Shown: positions 9,426 through 18,600 of the stretch, piece after piece
Layout of the letters: each line of letters starts with the position of its first letter
How positions within the stretch are numbered: the stretch's first letter is position 1
Source of the DNA: DAOVQB01 sp023128935
GTDB lineage: Bacteria > Eisenbacteria > RBG-16-71-46 > CAIMUX01 > WJJG01
Length of the DNA: 64,000 bases
Assembly: GCA_030628905.1 (NCBI GenBank)
Contig: DAOVQB010000002.1
Span: 13,502 to 77,501 of the forward strand
Reading direction: 5' to 3'
Translations under genes and position numbers: made by a program
The notes under the pieces: model-generated
Told to the model about the DNA's origin: nothing
Seen by the model: only the letters and a program-made list of their open reading frames with translations
Databases searched by the model: none

Positions 9426-10271
9426 TCAGTCTGAGCCCTCCCCCACATCCAATGCCCTGAGCAGCTCCCGCGCCTGCCCGGCATACTCCCCGCCTGCGCT
9501 TGCCAGCCCATCCAGCGTCCGCCTGGCAGCCGCGATGTGGCCGGCCTTGAGGTGAGCATTGGCCAGCACCCATGAAGCTTTGTGCTGTTGTGCCCCTTTG
9601 GCCAACTTGGCGGCCTGCTCGAGGTGCGGGATCCCGCGGTCGGCGTCACTTTCCAGGACGATGGAAAGCCCGAGGAGATAAGCCGCCTCGGCATGATCGG
9701 GATCGCGCTCGAGCGCTGCGCGGAAGAAAGGCTCAGCCCTTGCATAATGCCCGAGGTTGAAGTAGCCCGCGCCGGCGTTCATGAGTTCCGTTACGGGATC
9801 GTTGACTGGAATGCCACGCACTGCGCTCGTTGCGGCTCTCTCATGTGGGAAGGTAGCCAGGCGTGCAAGGCCCGGTGGGCGGGAGAACTCCCGCACCCCC
9901 ACGGCGATCACGAGCAGTCCGATGAGCACCGGCACGACCACCTGCGGGCTTGCAAGTGGCAGGCAGAGCCTGTGGAGCCGCTCGCCAAATCGCTCGACGC
10001 GGGAAGCAAGCGATGCCGGCGAGTGCCGCTGGCGCGCGCCCTCTTCTGCTTCCCTCTCAGCGAGCACCTGCAGGAGGGCCGGCGCATGATCGCGCATTGC
10101 GGCGGCCACATCTGCGCTTCTCTCTAGCTCAGCGAAGCACTCGTCGCACTCGAGGAGATGGGCTTCGAAGGCGAGGCGCTCCTTGTCAGAAAGCGCCCCG
10201 CATTCATAGCGCGCGAGCAGGGCTGCCAGCTCGTCATGGCCACGGCATGCCTTCTCCTGTTGATCAGCCAT
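9426..10271 (-). CDS. zf-HC2 anti-sigma-like membrane protein with C-terminal TPR repeats
   Basis: The N-terminal ~60 residues contain a putative zinc-finger of the anti-sigma type (His near 12, then CGALSDKERLAFEAHLLEC and C-D-E-C-F). One membrane segment follows (VVVPVLIGLLVIAVGV), then a periplasmic region with at least two TPR-like helices (YFNLGHYARAEPFFRAALE and similar). ATG 10271 is preferred over the in-frame ATG at 10304 because AAGGA lies 8 bp upstream. Such proteins normally hold an ECF sigma factor at the membrane, but no sigma gene is adjacent. It may instead be a scaffold or signal-responsive protein. It lies 115 bp downstream of the co-directional M14 carboxypeptidase. Confidence 0.72.
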   Translation of the reverse strand: MADQQEKACRGHDELAALLARYECGALSDKERLAFEAHLLECDECFAELERSADVAAAMRDHAPALLQVLAEREAEEGARQRHSPASLASRVERFGERLHRLCLPLASPQVVVPVLIGLLVIAVGVREFSRPPGLARLATFPHERAATSAVRGIPVNDPVTELMNAGAGYFNLGHYARAEPFFRAALERDPDHAEAAYLLGLSIVLESDADRGIPHLEQAAKLAKGAQQHKASWVLANAHLKAGHIAAARRTLDGLASAGGEYAGQARELLRALDVGEGSD

Positions 10272-10386
10272 CTCCGATTTCCTTATCAGCGGGTCCCTGG
10301 GCACTCTCCCGCGAGCTGCCCTCTGTATTCCACACCCTCCTTTTCGCCAGCCCCAAAATCCTTGCGTCCAATGGCTCCCAAGACAC

Positions 10387-12108
10387 TTATCTGACCAACA
10401 GCACCCTGCCGCTCTCCCTCAGCCGGCCAGATTCCAACCGGTAGAAGTAGCTCCCCGAAACCACCTCCCGGCCCGAACCATCCCGGCCGTCCCAGATCAG
10501 CTGGTAATTTCCCGGCAGGTAGTATCCGTCAGTCAATGTGCGCACCAGCCCCCCTTTCACATCGAAGATGCGCAAGCTCGTGCGGGCGGCACTCGGGATG
10601 CTGAAGCGCAGGTAGGCGGCACTCGTGAGCGGGTTGCTGCCCTGCACATCCAAGGCAAGCTGGCCGGCATCTGATCCGACCGACTGTTCAGGATTGGTGA
10701 GGGCCACATCCAGTAGCGTACTGCTCCCGGCGGTGATCACGACGCCCGGAACCGTAAGCGTCTCGTACCCGTTGGCCTCGAAAACAACATCGTATGATCC
10801 GGGCGGGAGAAATGCGTGATACCGCCCGTGGCCCGGCTCGCTGCGGTTGATCTCCCCGTGGTAGAAGGTCACGTTGTCGTAGCTGATGGTGGCTTCCACG
10901 GGGTCGCCGGTTACTGAATTGGTCACATGTCCCCAGAGCGGGATGGATTGTTCGAGCAGCCACACGGTTCCCGGCCAGACCCGCTCGGCTTCGTCCACCG
11001 CGCTCGCATGAGAGGGTTGGAATTGTATGTGCGTCTCAGTTAGGAAGGCGAAGCCTCCCATCATGGCGGTCTGCCACTCGAAGTGCTCACCCTCGGCGCT
11101 CGGTGAACGATAGTCCCCCCCGTACGATGAAGCCTGGGAAAGCGCGATGGCCTGCTGCCGCAGATAGTAGGCGAAGGGATGGTCCCAACAGGCGTACCCG
11201 TACAGGACCTCACGGCCGGAGGAGTGGTAGTCGAGGACCTTGGCGAAGCGCTGATCCTCGCTCCAGGCCATCATTGCTTGCGTCTCGGCCTCCGAGGCCG
11301 GCGAGGGCCCTTTGTAGGTGTTGGAAGTGGGATTCGTGCTGCCGGCACAAGGGCCCGACCAGCCGAACGGGTAGTTGCGGTTCAGGTCGATCCCGATCCC
11401 CCCGGCAACTGGCCGGCGGTTCTTCCGCCACATGTTGTCCCAGTAATACACATAGTCATACCCATCAGGATTCCAGAGCGGCGCAATCCATATCTCGTGG
11501 GAATCCACCAGATTGGTGATGGTCGGATCCGTACCGTACAGGGTGGTGAGCTGCTCGATCGCATAGAGCGCCAGCACGGGAGTCACTATCTCCCGGGCAT
11601 GGTGACAACTGACCATCAGAAATGCGGGCTCATCCTCTTCCAGTTCGACATTATCGGAGATCTTCACGGCATAGAGGTGATGGCCCTCGTAGGTCGGCTC
11701 CAGATCGTAGGCCTCTGTGATGTCCACCATCTGGCAGATGGCGGGGTAGTTGTTGGCCACACTGACCATCTCCGCCTCGATCTCGACGAGGTTCGGATAG
11801 CCGGGGGGTACACTCTCCCCACCTCCCCGTTCGTCCTGGATGTCTCGGAAGGGCCGACCCACGGCGATGACCTCCGGGCCGTAGCCGCTCAGGCGCAGGG
11901 ACTCGAGTTCAGCCACCGAGACGATCAGCTCCAGCGAACTGTCGGTAACGCTTCCCTCCAGCACGTCAAATCCTGAGCGCTCCAACTGAATGGCCACTGC
12001 TTGAGCATCCGGGTCCTCCACGCGGACGTGTCGCAGTGGCTCGGCCGCAGCGTTCGAGGCAAAGGTGAAGGCCGCAACGATCAAAAGGGTTAGGATGCTT
12101 GTCTGCAT
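10387..12108 (-). CDS. Secreted M14 zinc carboxypeptidase with FlgD/T9SS-like C-terminal domain
   Basis: The N-terminus is a Sec signal peptide (MQTSILTLLIVAAFTFASNA). The M14 zinc site is intact: VSCHHAREIVTP (HxxE, near residues 168-171) and DYHSSGRE for the third ligand. The DLNRNYPFGW substrate-binding motif is present, and the catalytic Glu lies in FLTETHIQF. A carboxypeptidase-regulatory-like Ig domain follows (around 400-470), then a C-terminal FlgD-like domain with LRIFDVKGGLVRTL and WDGRDGSGREVVSGSYFYRL, ending in LLVR. The last domain is characteristic of exported FCB-group proteins and resembles type 9 secretion cargo tails. The enzyme probably trims peptides outside the cell. Confidence 0.9.
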   Translation of the reverse strand: MQTSILTLLIVAAFTFASNAAAEPLRHVRVEDPDAQAVAIQLERSGFDVLEGSVTDSSLELIVSVAELESLRLSGYGPEVIAVGRPFRDIQDERGGGESVPPGYPNLVEIEAEMVSVANNYPAICQMVDITEAYDLEPTYEGHHLYAVKISDNVELEEDEPAFLMVSCHHAREIVTPVLALYAIEQLTTLYGTDPTITNLVDSHEIWIAPLWNPDGYDYVYYWDNMWRKNRRPVAGGIGIDLNRNYPFGWSGPCAGSTNPTSNTYKGPSPASEAETQAMMAWSEDQRFAKVLDYHSSGREVLYGYACWDHPFAYYLRQQAIALSQASSYGGDYRSPSAEGEHFEWQTAMMGGFAFLTETHIQFQPSHASAVDEAERVWPGTVWLLEQSIPLWGHVTNSVTGDPVEATISYDNVTFYHGEINRSEPGHGRYHAFLPPGSYDVVFEANGYETLTVPGVVITAGSSTLLDVALTNPEQSVGSDAGQLALDVQGSNPLTSAAYLRFSIPSAARTSLRIFDVKGGLVRTLTDGYYLPGNYQLIWDGRDGSGREVVSGSYFYRLESGRLRESGRVLLVR

Positions 12109-12258
12109 GGCATGTCTCCTCCCGCGCTATGGCACGAGCTGCGTGGGGGAGGCCTAGCCCCCCCCTGTCTGGTAGGGATCACGACCCGGCAGGTTGGTGA
12201 TCCAAGATCCGCAGGGCCCAGCCTTGCCGGCTAGGTTCCGCGTTCACAAACTCCTAAT

Positions 12259-12288
12259 ATACTAACACGACAGTTCTTACGAGGTCAA
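12259..12288 (-). promoter_or_regulatory. Candidate promoter of the M14 carboxypeptidase
   Basis: Reading the minus strand, TTGACC (12288-12283) and TAGTAT (12264-12259) are 18 bp apart, in the only AT-rich part of this intergenic region and about 150 bp before the start codon. Confidence 0.35.
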
Positions 12289-12327
12289 GCCAATTGCCGC
12301 CTGGCGGTCAAGCGCATCATTGTCCCA

Positions 12328-12409
12328 GCACTCCCAACCACCCTGGCTATTCAGGCCACTGCCGGCCGCACTCCCAACCACCCTGGCTATTCAGGCCACT
12401 GCCGGCCGC
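12328..12409. repeat. Perfect 40-bp tandem duplication
   Basis: A 40-bp unit beginning ACTCCCAACCACCCTGGCTA occurs twice without a mismatch (12330-12369 and 12370-12409), and three bases before the first copy also match. It lies between divergent promoters, upstream of the C39-like gene. Confidence 0.9.
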
Positions 12410-12599
12410 GTAGGAGTCGAAAGCATTCCCACCAGTCCGCGCCCGCGCCCACGCTTAGAAAATCAATTGCATGGAAAGCGCCCTCTCCGGAAACGAGAGG
12501 AGTGTGAAGACAAACTCACAGCTTGGGGGTCCAGGGCGTCGCCTCTCCGCCTACGCCCCGATCCCGGAAAGGATCTGAGCAGAAAGGGAGGAAGAGAAC

Positions 12600-15569
12600 A
12601 TGATGGACACAAAGAAGAAACTGATCTGCGCGGCCCGACTCGTCGTTCTGCCGGTGCTGCTGATTCTCTGGCCCTTGGAGGTCGCTGCAGACAGCGCCCT
12701 GAAGGCATGGTGGGATACCTTCGAGGACAACAACTTGAACTGCTGGACCATCAATCAGGTGGGTGCCAGCATCGGCATCGACTCCAATATGGCCAACAAT
12801 GGCATCCGCTCCTTGAGGGTGGTTGGCGCTTCAGGGGCCGGCCAGTACGCGCGGGCCTACTCACGGAATATCTGGATCGATTTTACACGCGATTACACCG
12901 TGCAGTTCGCATTCCGTTACGATAGCTTCCACTGGGATCGGTTCCTCATCTTCGGGCACATTCGCTTGGTACTCGATTACCCCAGTCTTCCGGTCTTGTA
13001 CGACCCCGTGGGGGATAATTCCTTCGTCGGCAACGCGGTCTCCGGCAATTCGTTCGAATCCTACCTGCCCGATTTGGAGTGGGGCTGGATCACGGTTCAC
13101 TGCCGGCCTTCGCTGCAGCAATACGAGGTCTTTGTGAACGGAACGCACATGGGAACGGTAAACTACCAGGCCACCGTGATCCCCTCACAGCAGTTCTGGT
13201 TCGAGGACAATGGTTCACCTACGAACTATCTCAACGCTTGGTATGACGACTGTACAATCCGAGGCTATGTGAATCCGCAAAACTGCAACTACTCCATCGC
13301 CTCGCATTGGGAGGATGCAGAAAACAACTGTGCCATGTGGGCCCATCCACCCAATGTCCCGTACCATGGCCAATACAGCCGTCCGGGTCATCCGCTGCAC
13401 GAACCTTGCTGCCCGCCAGGACCCAACGGTCGCTGCATGGTGGCATGTCTGCAGATGGTATTCGACCGCTTCGGCGACAACCTCCCCGGAGCCGGCCCTG
13501 GGGTCGGCACGGGGCCCCAGGAGGAGATCGAGGCGGCTGCCAACACCAACGACCGGGTCAACTGCCCCAATGGTGTGTGGACCGGCACGTATCAGGACGA
13601 CCTGCGCCGCGCGGGGCATTTCTCTTCCAGCACGAACCAAGCTGCACTGACGGCGCTGCGCAACCAGTGCCCACCTCCACAGTGTCCCCCGGCTGGCCAA
13701 GGCGCCAGCGGGTATAGCTGGCGCGACCTGGGATACGCGGTTGTCGATTCCATCTGGACGGATCTTGCGCCAGCGGACGCCGACAGTATGGATGCCGGCG
13801 CGGCACCCGTTGTGCTCGAGGCACTGATCGGATCGGGCTATCCGATCATCGCACTCATCAATCCCTCGCAGGGCTATTGCCAGGAGATCGAGGCGGCGGG
13901 CTCCGAGGGCACGGTGGATTGCGATAGCATCCCGGAGAACACCGACTCCGGTCATGCCTGCGTTATCATCGGCTACGACAATGTCGGCAACCAGGGACCG
14001 CCACAGCTCCGAAATCCTCACGCGTATCCGGCGTTTCTCATCCACGATCCAGCGGTCTGCCGCTTTGGATGGATCGGGCAGCAGTATTTCTGGAATCAGG
14101 TGTGGACGAGTAAGCGCTTTGCCTTTGCCGCACCTTGGGAACTGAAGTGGCTATCACCGCCAAGGTGGTGTTACGGGCAGAAGTATAATGGCACGCTCCT
14201 TGTGAAATACCCGGGCCCGGAACCGCTGGACGGTTTCTACTCGGTCGCCAACGCCAAGGCCAAGCTGACACTCACCAATGTAGGGCTTCAGGGTGGAGAG
14301 GTTCGGACGCACAACCTGGTCAACATCTCAACGACCGGCGATTGGCAGTTCAGCACCTGGAAGCTGGCCAACGGGAATTTCGTTCAGGGTGGGAACCTCA
14401 TCGGGACCGTGGACTACTTGGCCTACGGAACCCTTGCGCCTGCCGTGTCCTCAACATCGTATGTGGGCTACACGGATGACCTGGGAGGCACGGGGAGTGC
14501 AACGAAGGGCCTTACCCTGTGTTTCTTCGTTGACCTCGATATCGGACACACGGGATGGCCGTACGCGGGCCACTGGTGGTCTGGGGCCGGTGGATCGAGC
14601 ATCAAGCTAGTCGGCCTGGGCGGCCCCACCCATGAACTCTGTGCCACCGTCGGGAATTTCGGAGAGGAGCCAACCCCACCGGGAACGTTCCTGCACTTCT
14701 GGTTCGAGGACCCGGGCGCAGCGCAGCGCGCGCCGGGCGAATACCCGATCGCTGCACTCGAGGTCCCATCGCTCGCCTTTGGGGACACGGTGACACTCGG
14801 GCCGGTGCCATGGACCGCCCCACCGGGAAACGTGTTCGGTGAGCCGCACTTCACAATCTTCACAGCGATCGACTGTCCGGGCGACCCCCCGGAGAGCGAC
14901 TGGCCGCAGGATGAGAACAACTTCGCCACCCTGAGTGAATTCCACTGCGAGACTACACCTGGAGAACCGGTGGGAATGTCATTCTGGGTGGAGAATCCGG
15001 AACCCACGGCGATGGAGGTCATCCTCCAAGTCGACAAACCCGAGGGTGTAGAAGCTTGGGATGTCGCCCTCAGTCTGCCGGTCGGGGAGCCGATCTTCCT
15101 CAGTCCATTGGAGATGATTCCTACCGAGGTGACCGTGACGCCCACAACTGGTCCAACGGAGGGTTCTATCAGTGTAGAGTGCTTCCTCTACATCCCTGGG
15201 GGGGAGCTGGTCCGCGAGACTGGCGGCATTACTCTCACGCTGCACCTACCGACGAGTTCAGCTCCTGATGACGGAATGAGTCGCCCGGTCTTTGCGCTCG
15301 GCCAGAACCAACCCAACCCCTTTGCTGGTCCGGCGACCATCATTCGGTTTGCCACTCCCCGTGCAGGGCATGTGGATCTGCGGGTCTATGACGTGGGCGG
15401 CAGGATGGTGCGAACGCTTATTTCGGAGCGGCGTTCAAGTGGATGGCACGCGACAAGCTGGCCCGGTACAGACGAGCGGGGTCGCAGAGTGGCCAACGGC
15501 GTCTACTTCTACCAGCTCGATCTTGACGGCGGCGTGCAGCGGACGCGTACGATGTTGATCCTCCGATAA
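12600..15569 (+). CDS. Large secreted C39-like cysteine peptidase domain protein with LamG-like and FlgD/T9SS-like domains
   Basis: 989 residues. A signal peptide is followed by a concanavalin-like domain (about 35-220, ending near FYDDCTIRGYV-type sequence). Next comes a C39_2-like peptidase domain: nucleophile region GRCMVACLQMVFDRFG near residue 279, His in DSGHACVIIGYD near 451, and Asp in FLIHDPA near 482. The usual CGP is CMV here. Long beta-rich regions follow, and the last ~90 residues form a FlgD-like Ig domain (QNQPNPF, VYDVGGRMVRTL, WPGTDERGRRVANGVYFYQL, ending LILR). ATG 12600 or 12603 follows GGGAGGAAGAG. Peptidase activity is plausible but unproven because of the altered Cys motif. 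Confidence 0.78.
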   Translation: MMDTKKKLICAARLVVLPVLLILWPLEVAADSALKAWWDTFEDNNLNCWTINQVGASIGIDSNMANNGIRSLRVVGASGAGQYARAYSRNIWIDFTRDYTVQFAFRYDSFHWDRFLIFGHIRLVLDYPSLPVLYDPVGDNSFVGNAVSGNSFESYLPDLEWGWITVHCRPSLQQYEVFVNGTHMGTVNYQATVIPSQQFWFEDNGSPTNYLNAWYDDCTIRGYVNPQNCNYSIASHWEDAENNCAMWAHPPNVPYHGQYSRPGHPLHEPCCPPGPNGRCMVACLQMVFDRFGDNLPGAGPGVGTGPQEEIEAAANTNDRVNCPNGVWTGTYQDDLRRAGHFSSSTNQAALTALRNQCPPPQCPPAGQGASGYSWRDLGYAVVDSIWTDLAPADADSMDAGAAPVVLEALIGSGYPIIALINPSQGYCQEIEAAGSEGTVDCDSIPENTDSGHACVIIGYDNVGNQGPPQLRNPHAYPAFLIHDPAVCRFGWIGQQYFWNQVWTSKRFAFAAPWELKWLSPPRWCYGQKYNGTLLVKYPGPEPLDGFYSVANAKAKLTLTNVGLQGGEVRTHNLVNISTTGDWQFSTWKLANGNFVQGGNLIGTVDYLAYGTLAPAVSSTSYVGYTDDLGGTGSATKGLTLCFFVDLDIGHTGWPYAGHWWSGAGGSSIKLVGLGGPTHELCATVGNFGEEPTPPGTFLHFWFEDPGAAQRAPGEYPIAALEVPSLAFGDTVTLGPVPWTAPPGNVFGEPHFTIFTAIDCPGDPPESDWPQDENNFATLSEFHCETTPGEPVGMSFWVENPEPTAMEVILQVDKPEGVEAWDVALSLPVGEPIFLSPLEMIPTEVTVTPTTGPTEGSISVECFLYIPGGELVRETGGITLTLHLPTSSAPDDGMSRPVFALGQNQPNPFAGPATIIRFATPRAGHVDLRVYDVGGRMVRTLISERRSSGWHATSWPGTDERGRRVANGVYFYQLDLDGGVQRTRTMLILR

Positions 15570-15591
15570 TGGTACCTGCTCTCCATTATCG
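15564..15591. repeat. 9-bp inverted repeat spanning a stop codon
   Basis: CGATAATGG (15564-15572) and CCATTATCG (15583-15591) form a perfect stem that includes the TAA stop of the C39-like gene. With the next hairpin it probably contributes to 3'-end formation. Confidence 0.55.
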
Positions 15592-15597
15592 ATCGAG

Positions 15598-15637
15598 AGC
15601 GGTGAGACACCCCGATTGCCTGGGGCATCTCACCGCT
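15598..15637. terminator. Likely bidirectional terminator hairpin
   Basis: AGCGGTGAGA (15598-15607) and TCTCACCGCT (15628-15637) are perfect 10-bp complements, with CCCC/GGGG able to extend the stem inside. It lies between two convergent genes (stops at 15569 and 15671). No strong T-run follows on either side. Confidence 0.65.
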
Positions 15638-15670
15638 GTCACGGTTGGGATGGGTAGAGTCGTATCAGGT

Positions 15671-18600
15671 CTAGGCCCTTCCCGCTTCCGGGGAAACCAT
15701 TTGAGCCTGCGCCGGGGCCTTCCGCCGCAGCCGGTGCCACAGACGCGCCAGAACCCAGCCCAGGCGGGTCATGATCCAGTAGAGGGCCGGGATTGCGCCA
15801 ATGATCAATACTGTGCTGCTCACCAGGCCCCCGATCGACGAGAGCGCCAGGTTCTCCCAGATGTCCCGCCCCTCTGAGGTCTCCCGCAATCTGATCAAGA
15901 GCGGCAAGAGGGCCGCAACCGTGGTTCCGCTGGTGAGCAGAATCGAGCGCAGCTGGATCCGCATCCCCTCACAGATGGCGGTCCGCAGAAGCTCCACACG
16001 CTCCTTGCCCGGCAGGCGCCACAGGTCAGTGCCCCCCAGGCGGTGCTTGACGGGAACCAGCTCGGAGGGGTACCCGCGTTCTGTCACTATTTCACGCACC
16101 TGCAGCCGGAAGCGGTTGATCAGCAGAATTGCATTGTTGACCACGATGCCAAAGAGCAGTACGAGACCGATCTTGGCTGAGGAATCAAAGGACGCGTCGG
16201 CGGCCCAGAAGAGCCCCACCACACCCACCAAGGACATGGGGATGGAGAGCAGCACCAGGAAGGGCAGGGTGAAGCTCTCGAACAGAGCCGCCAGGGTCAT
16301 GAAGATGAAGAGCAGTGTCAGCCACAGAATGGTCTGCATCTCCTCTTCCTCTTTGTGGGTCATGCGTTCACCGGAGACATCCTCGGCGGTGTAGCCGTAG
16401 GGAAGCTGCAGGCCACTCAGGATGTTGGCGATGAAGCGCTGGCGCATGCGATCGGTGCCGATATACTCCCAGTTGACCTGCATGGTGTAGCGCTGGTTCT
16501 CTCGATTGATGCTACCGATCACCGGGCGCGTTTCCAGGGTGATCACGTCGCCCAGGCGCACCTGCTGCCCGTTGGCACCGGTGATCTCCTTGCTCATGAC
16601 CTGGTCGTACTGGATCTTCTCCGCGTTGGCGAAGGAGAGCTGTAGGCGCTGGTCCTCCCCGGATACAATCATGTGCCAGGGGTTCTCTACATCCAGCAGC
16701 CTTCGCAGGAATCCTAGGACTTCCGCCACGCTCATGTGATGATCCGCCAGCCGCTCGCGGTGCACGAGCACCACGGTCTCGTCCGCACCCTCGCGCTCGA
16801 AGTTGTCCCCGCTGGAGAGGCGCACATTGCGCACGCGGCGGTTTCCGCCCAGGCGCGCTACGATACCTTCACAGATATTATTGAGGACCTTGCTGTTGTA
16901 GCCGGTGATCTTAATGAGGGAGTTGCTCAGGCCACCGCCCCTCCCGCCTTTCAAATACGGATCGCCGAAGCCTCCGATCCAGATGAACAAGCCGCCCAGT
17001 TCCTCAGCCAGGAGAATGAGCTTGTCACGCAACACCTCAGGCCAGGGTGAGCGCAACTGCTCGGGCTCAAACTCGATGCGCATGAAGGCGCGGTTCTCCC
17101 AGCTGTAGGTCTTCATGTGAACCCCTTCGGGCAGAGGCAACACCTCGGCCTCGAAGAGTTTCATGGTCTCGCTGGAAAGCACCACATCGGTTCCCACCGG
17201 CCGCTCCATGTACAGCCGGAGTTGCTCCGCGCCGCTCTGCTGCCAGAACCCACCCTGGTGGATCTCCTCCTTGAAGATGTGCCAGGTCCCCGCAAACAGG
17301 GCCAGCATCAAAGGCACCGGTATCCACCAGAAGCGCAGATTGAAAGCGGTGATCCGGCGGATAAAGCTGGTGAAGACACCCACCATGATCAGTAGCCCCA
17401 GCACGCCCAGGGCCCACGCCCAGCGATCCAGGAGCTCCCGCGGACCTTCCAGGATCGCGAAGACCGCCGCGCTCACCACCATCAGGACCAGCGTGACCAC
17501 ACCCCAGCGCTTCAGAAGCGCCATGCCGCGCATCTCCTCCACCGGCGCGTCACCTCTGGCGCGGGCGATCTGCTTCTCCTTGAGAGCGGTGCCGCGCAGG
17601 GCCACCGGGATCCAGCAGAAAGCGACAAAGATCGACGCCAGCATGGCGATGCCCACGCTGGCTGCCAGCGGCACGTAGAAGAGCGACAGGCGCCCGGAGA
17701 GGAAGGTGAAGGAGAGGAATGCCACCACTGTGGTCAAGGTTGTCGTGATGATGGGAAAGGCAACCTCATGCGTGCCCCCGATGAGCGCCCGCCGGGCCGC
17801 GTCCCAGACCCCGCGCACGCCCTTGTTATGCGGGCGGACTAGGCGTCTATGGATGGCATCCATTACCAGGATGCTATTGTCCAGCAGCATTCCAAAGCAC
17901 ACTGTCAGACCGCTGATCGTGATGAAGTTCACCGACACGCCAAAGAAGTAGAACAGCGAGAGGCAAATCACGATGGCCAGCAGGATCGAGGACACCACAA
18001 TCGCCGTCAGACGCACTCGTCGCAGGGCGATGGCCAGTAGTACAAACAGGAGCGCTAGGATGATCAAGGACCGATAGATGAGTTCGGTCAGCTTATCTTC
18101 CAGATCCTCACCCGCATCATGATCGATCTCGAAGTTGACCGGAAAGGGCAAGTTGGCGGCGATCTCAGGCAGGGTTTCCCGCAGGTTGCGGCTTACGGTG
18201 ACCGCGTTCTGACCGCTGCGCTTGGCCACCGTGACTTCCACGACATTCTCGCCACCAATCCGAACGAAGCGAATGGGATCCTCATAGCCCGGCTCCAGCT
18301 CGGCGACGCGTGCAAGCGTGATCGGCTGGCCGCCCACCGTGCGCAGAACCGTATGGCGCAGCGCGTTCAAGGTGACCGAATCCTGGATGCTGACTGTTAG
18401 TTGCCGCCCGGCGCGGCGCACCGCGCCCGCCGGAAGAATGTCATCCAGTTCCTCCAGGCGGGTATAAATGCCGTCGGCTGTCAGGTTGTAGCGCTCCATG
18501 AGTTCTGCGTTCAGCCGGATCCGCACCAACGGCCGGGCTCCGCCTTGCACCTCGGCATCCGCAACTCCGGGTACCGCCAGCAGGCGGGGGACAAGCCAGG

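Larger units (their letters stand above)
12109..12599. other. Divergent intergenic region between the M14 peptidase and the C39-like protein
   Basis: 491 bp without a convincing gene. It contains a candidate minus-strand promoter at 12259-12288 and a 40-bp tandem duplication at 12328-12409. Short frames can be drawn through it, but they lack a ribosome-binding site and resemble nothing. Confidence 0.6.

Noticed and set aside
12328..12409. CRISPR-like repeat
   Set aside because: There are only two adjacent copies with no spacers and no cas genes.
13215..14045. 276-codon minus-strand frame
   Set aside because: It is antisense to the C39-like gene, Arg-rich and without recognisable motifs or a ribosome-binding site.
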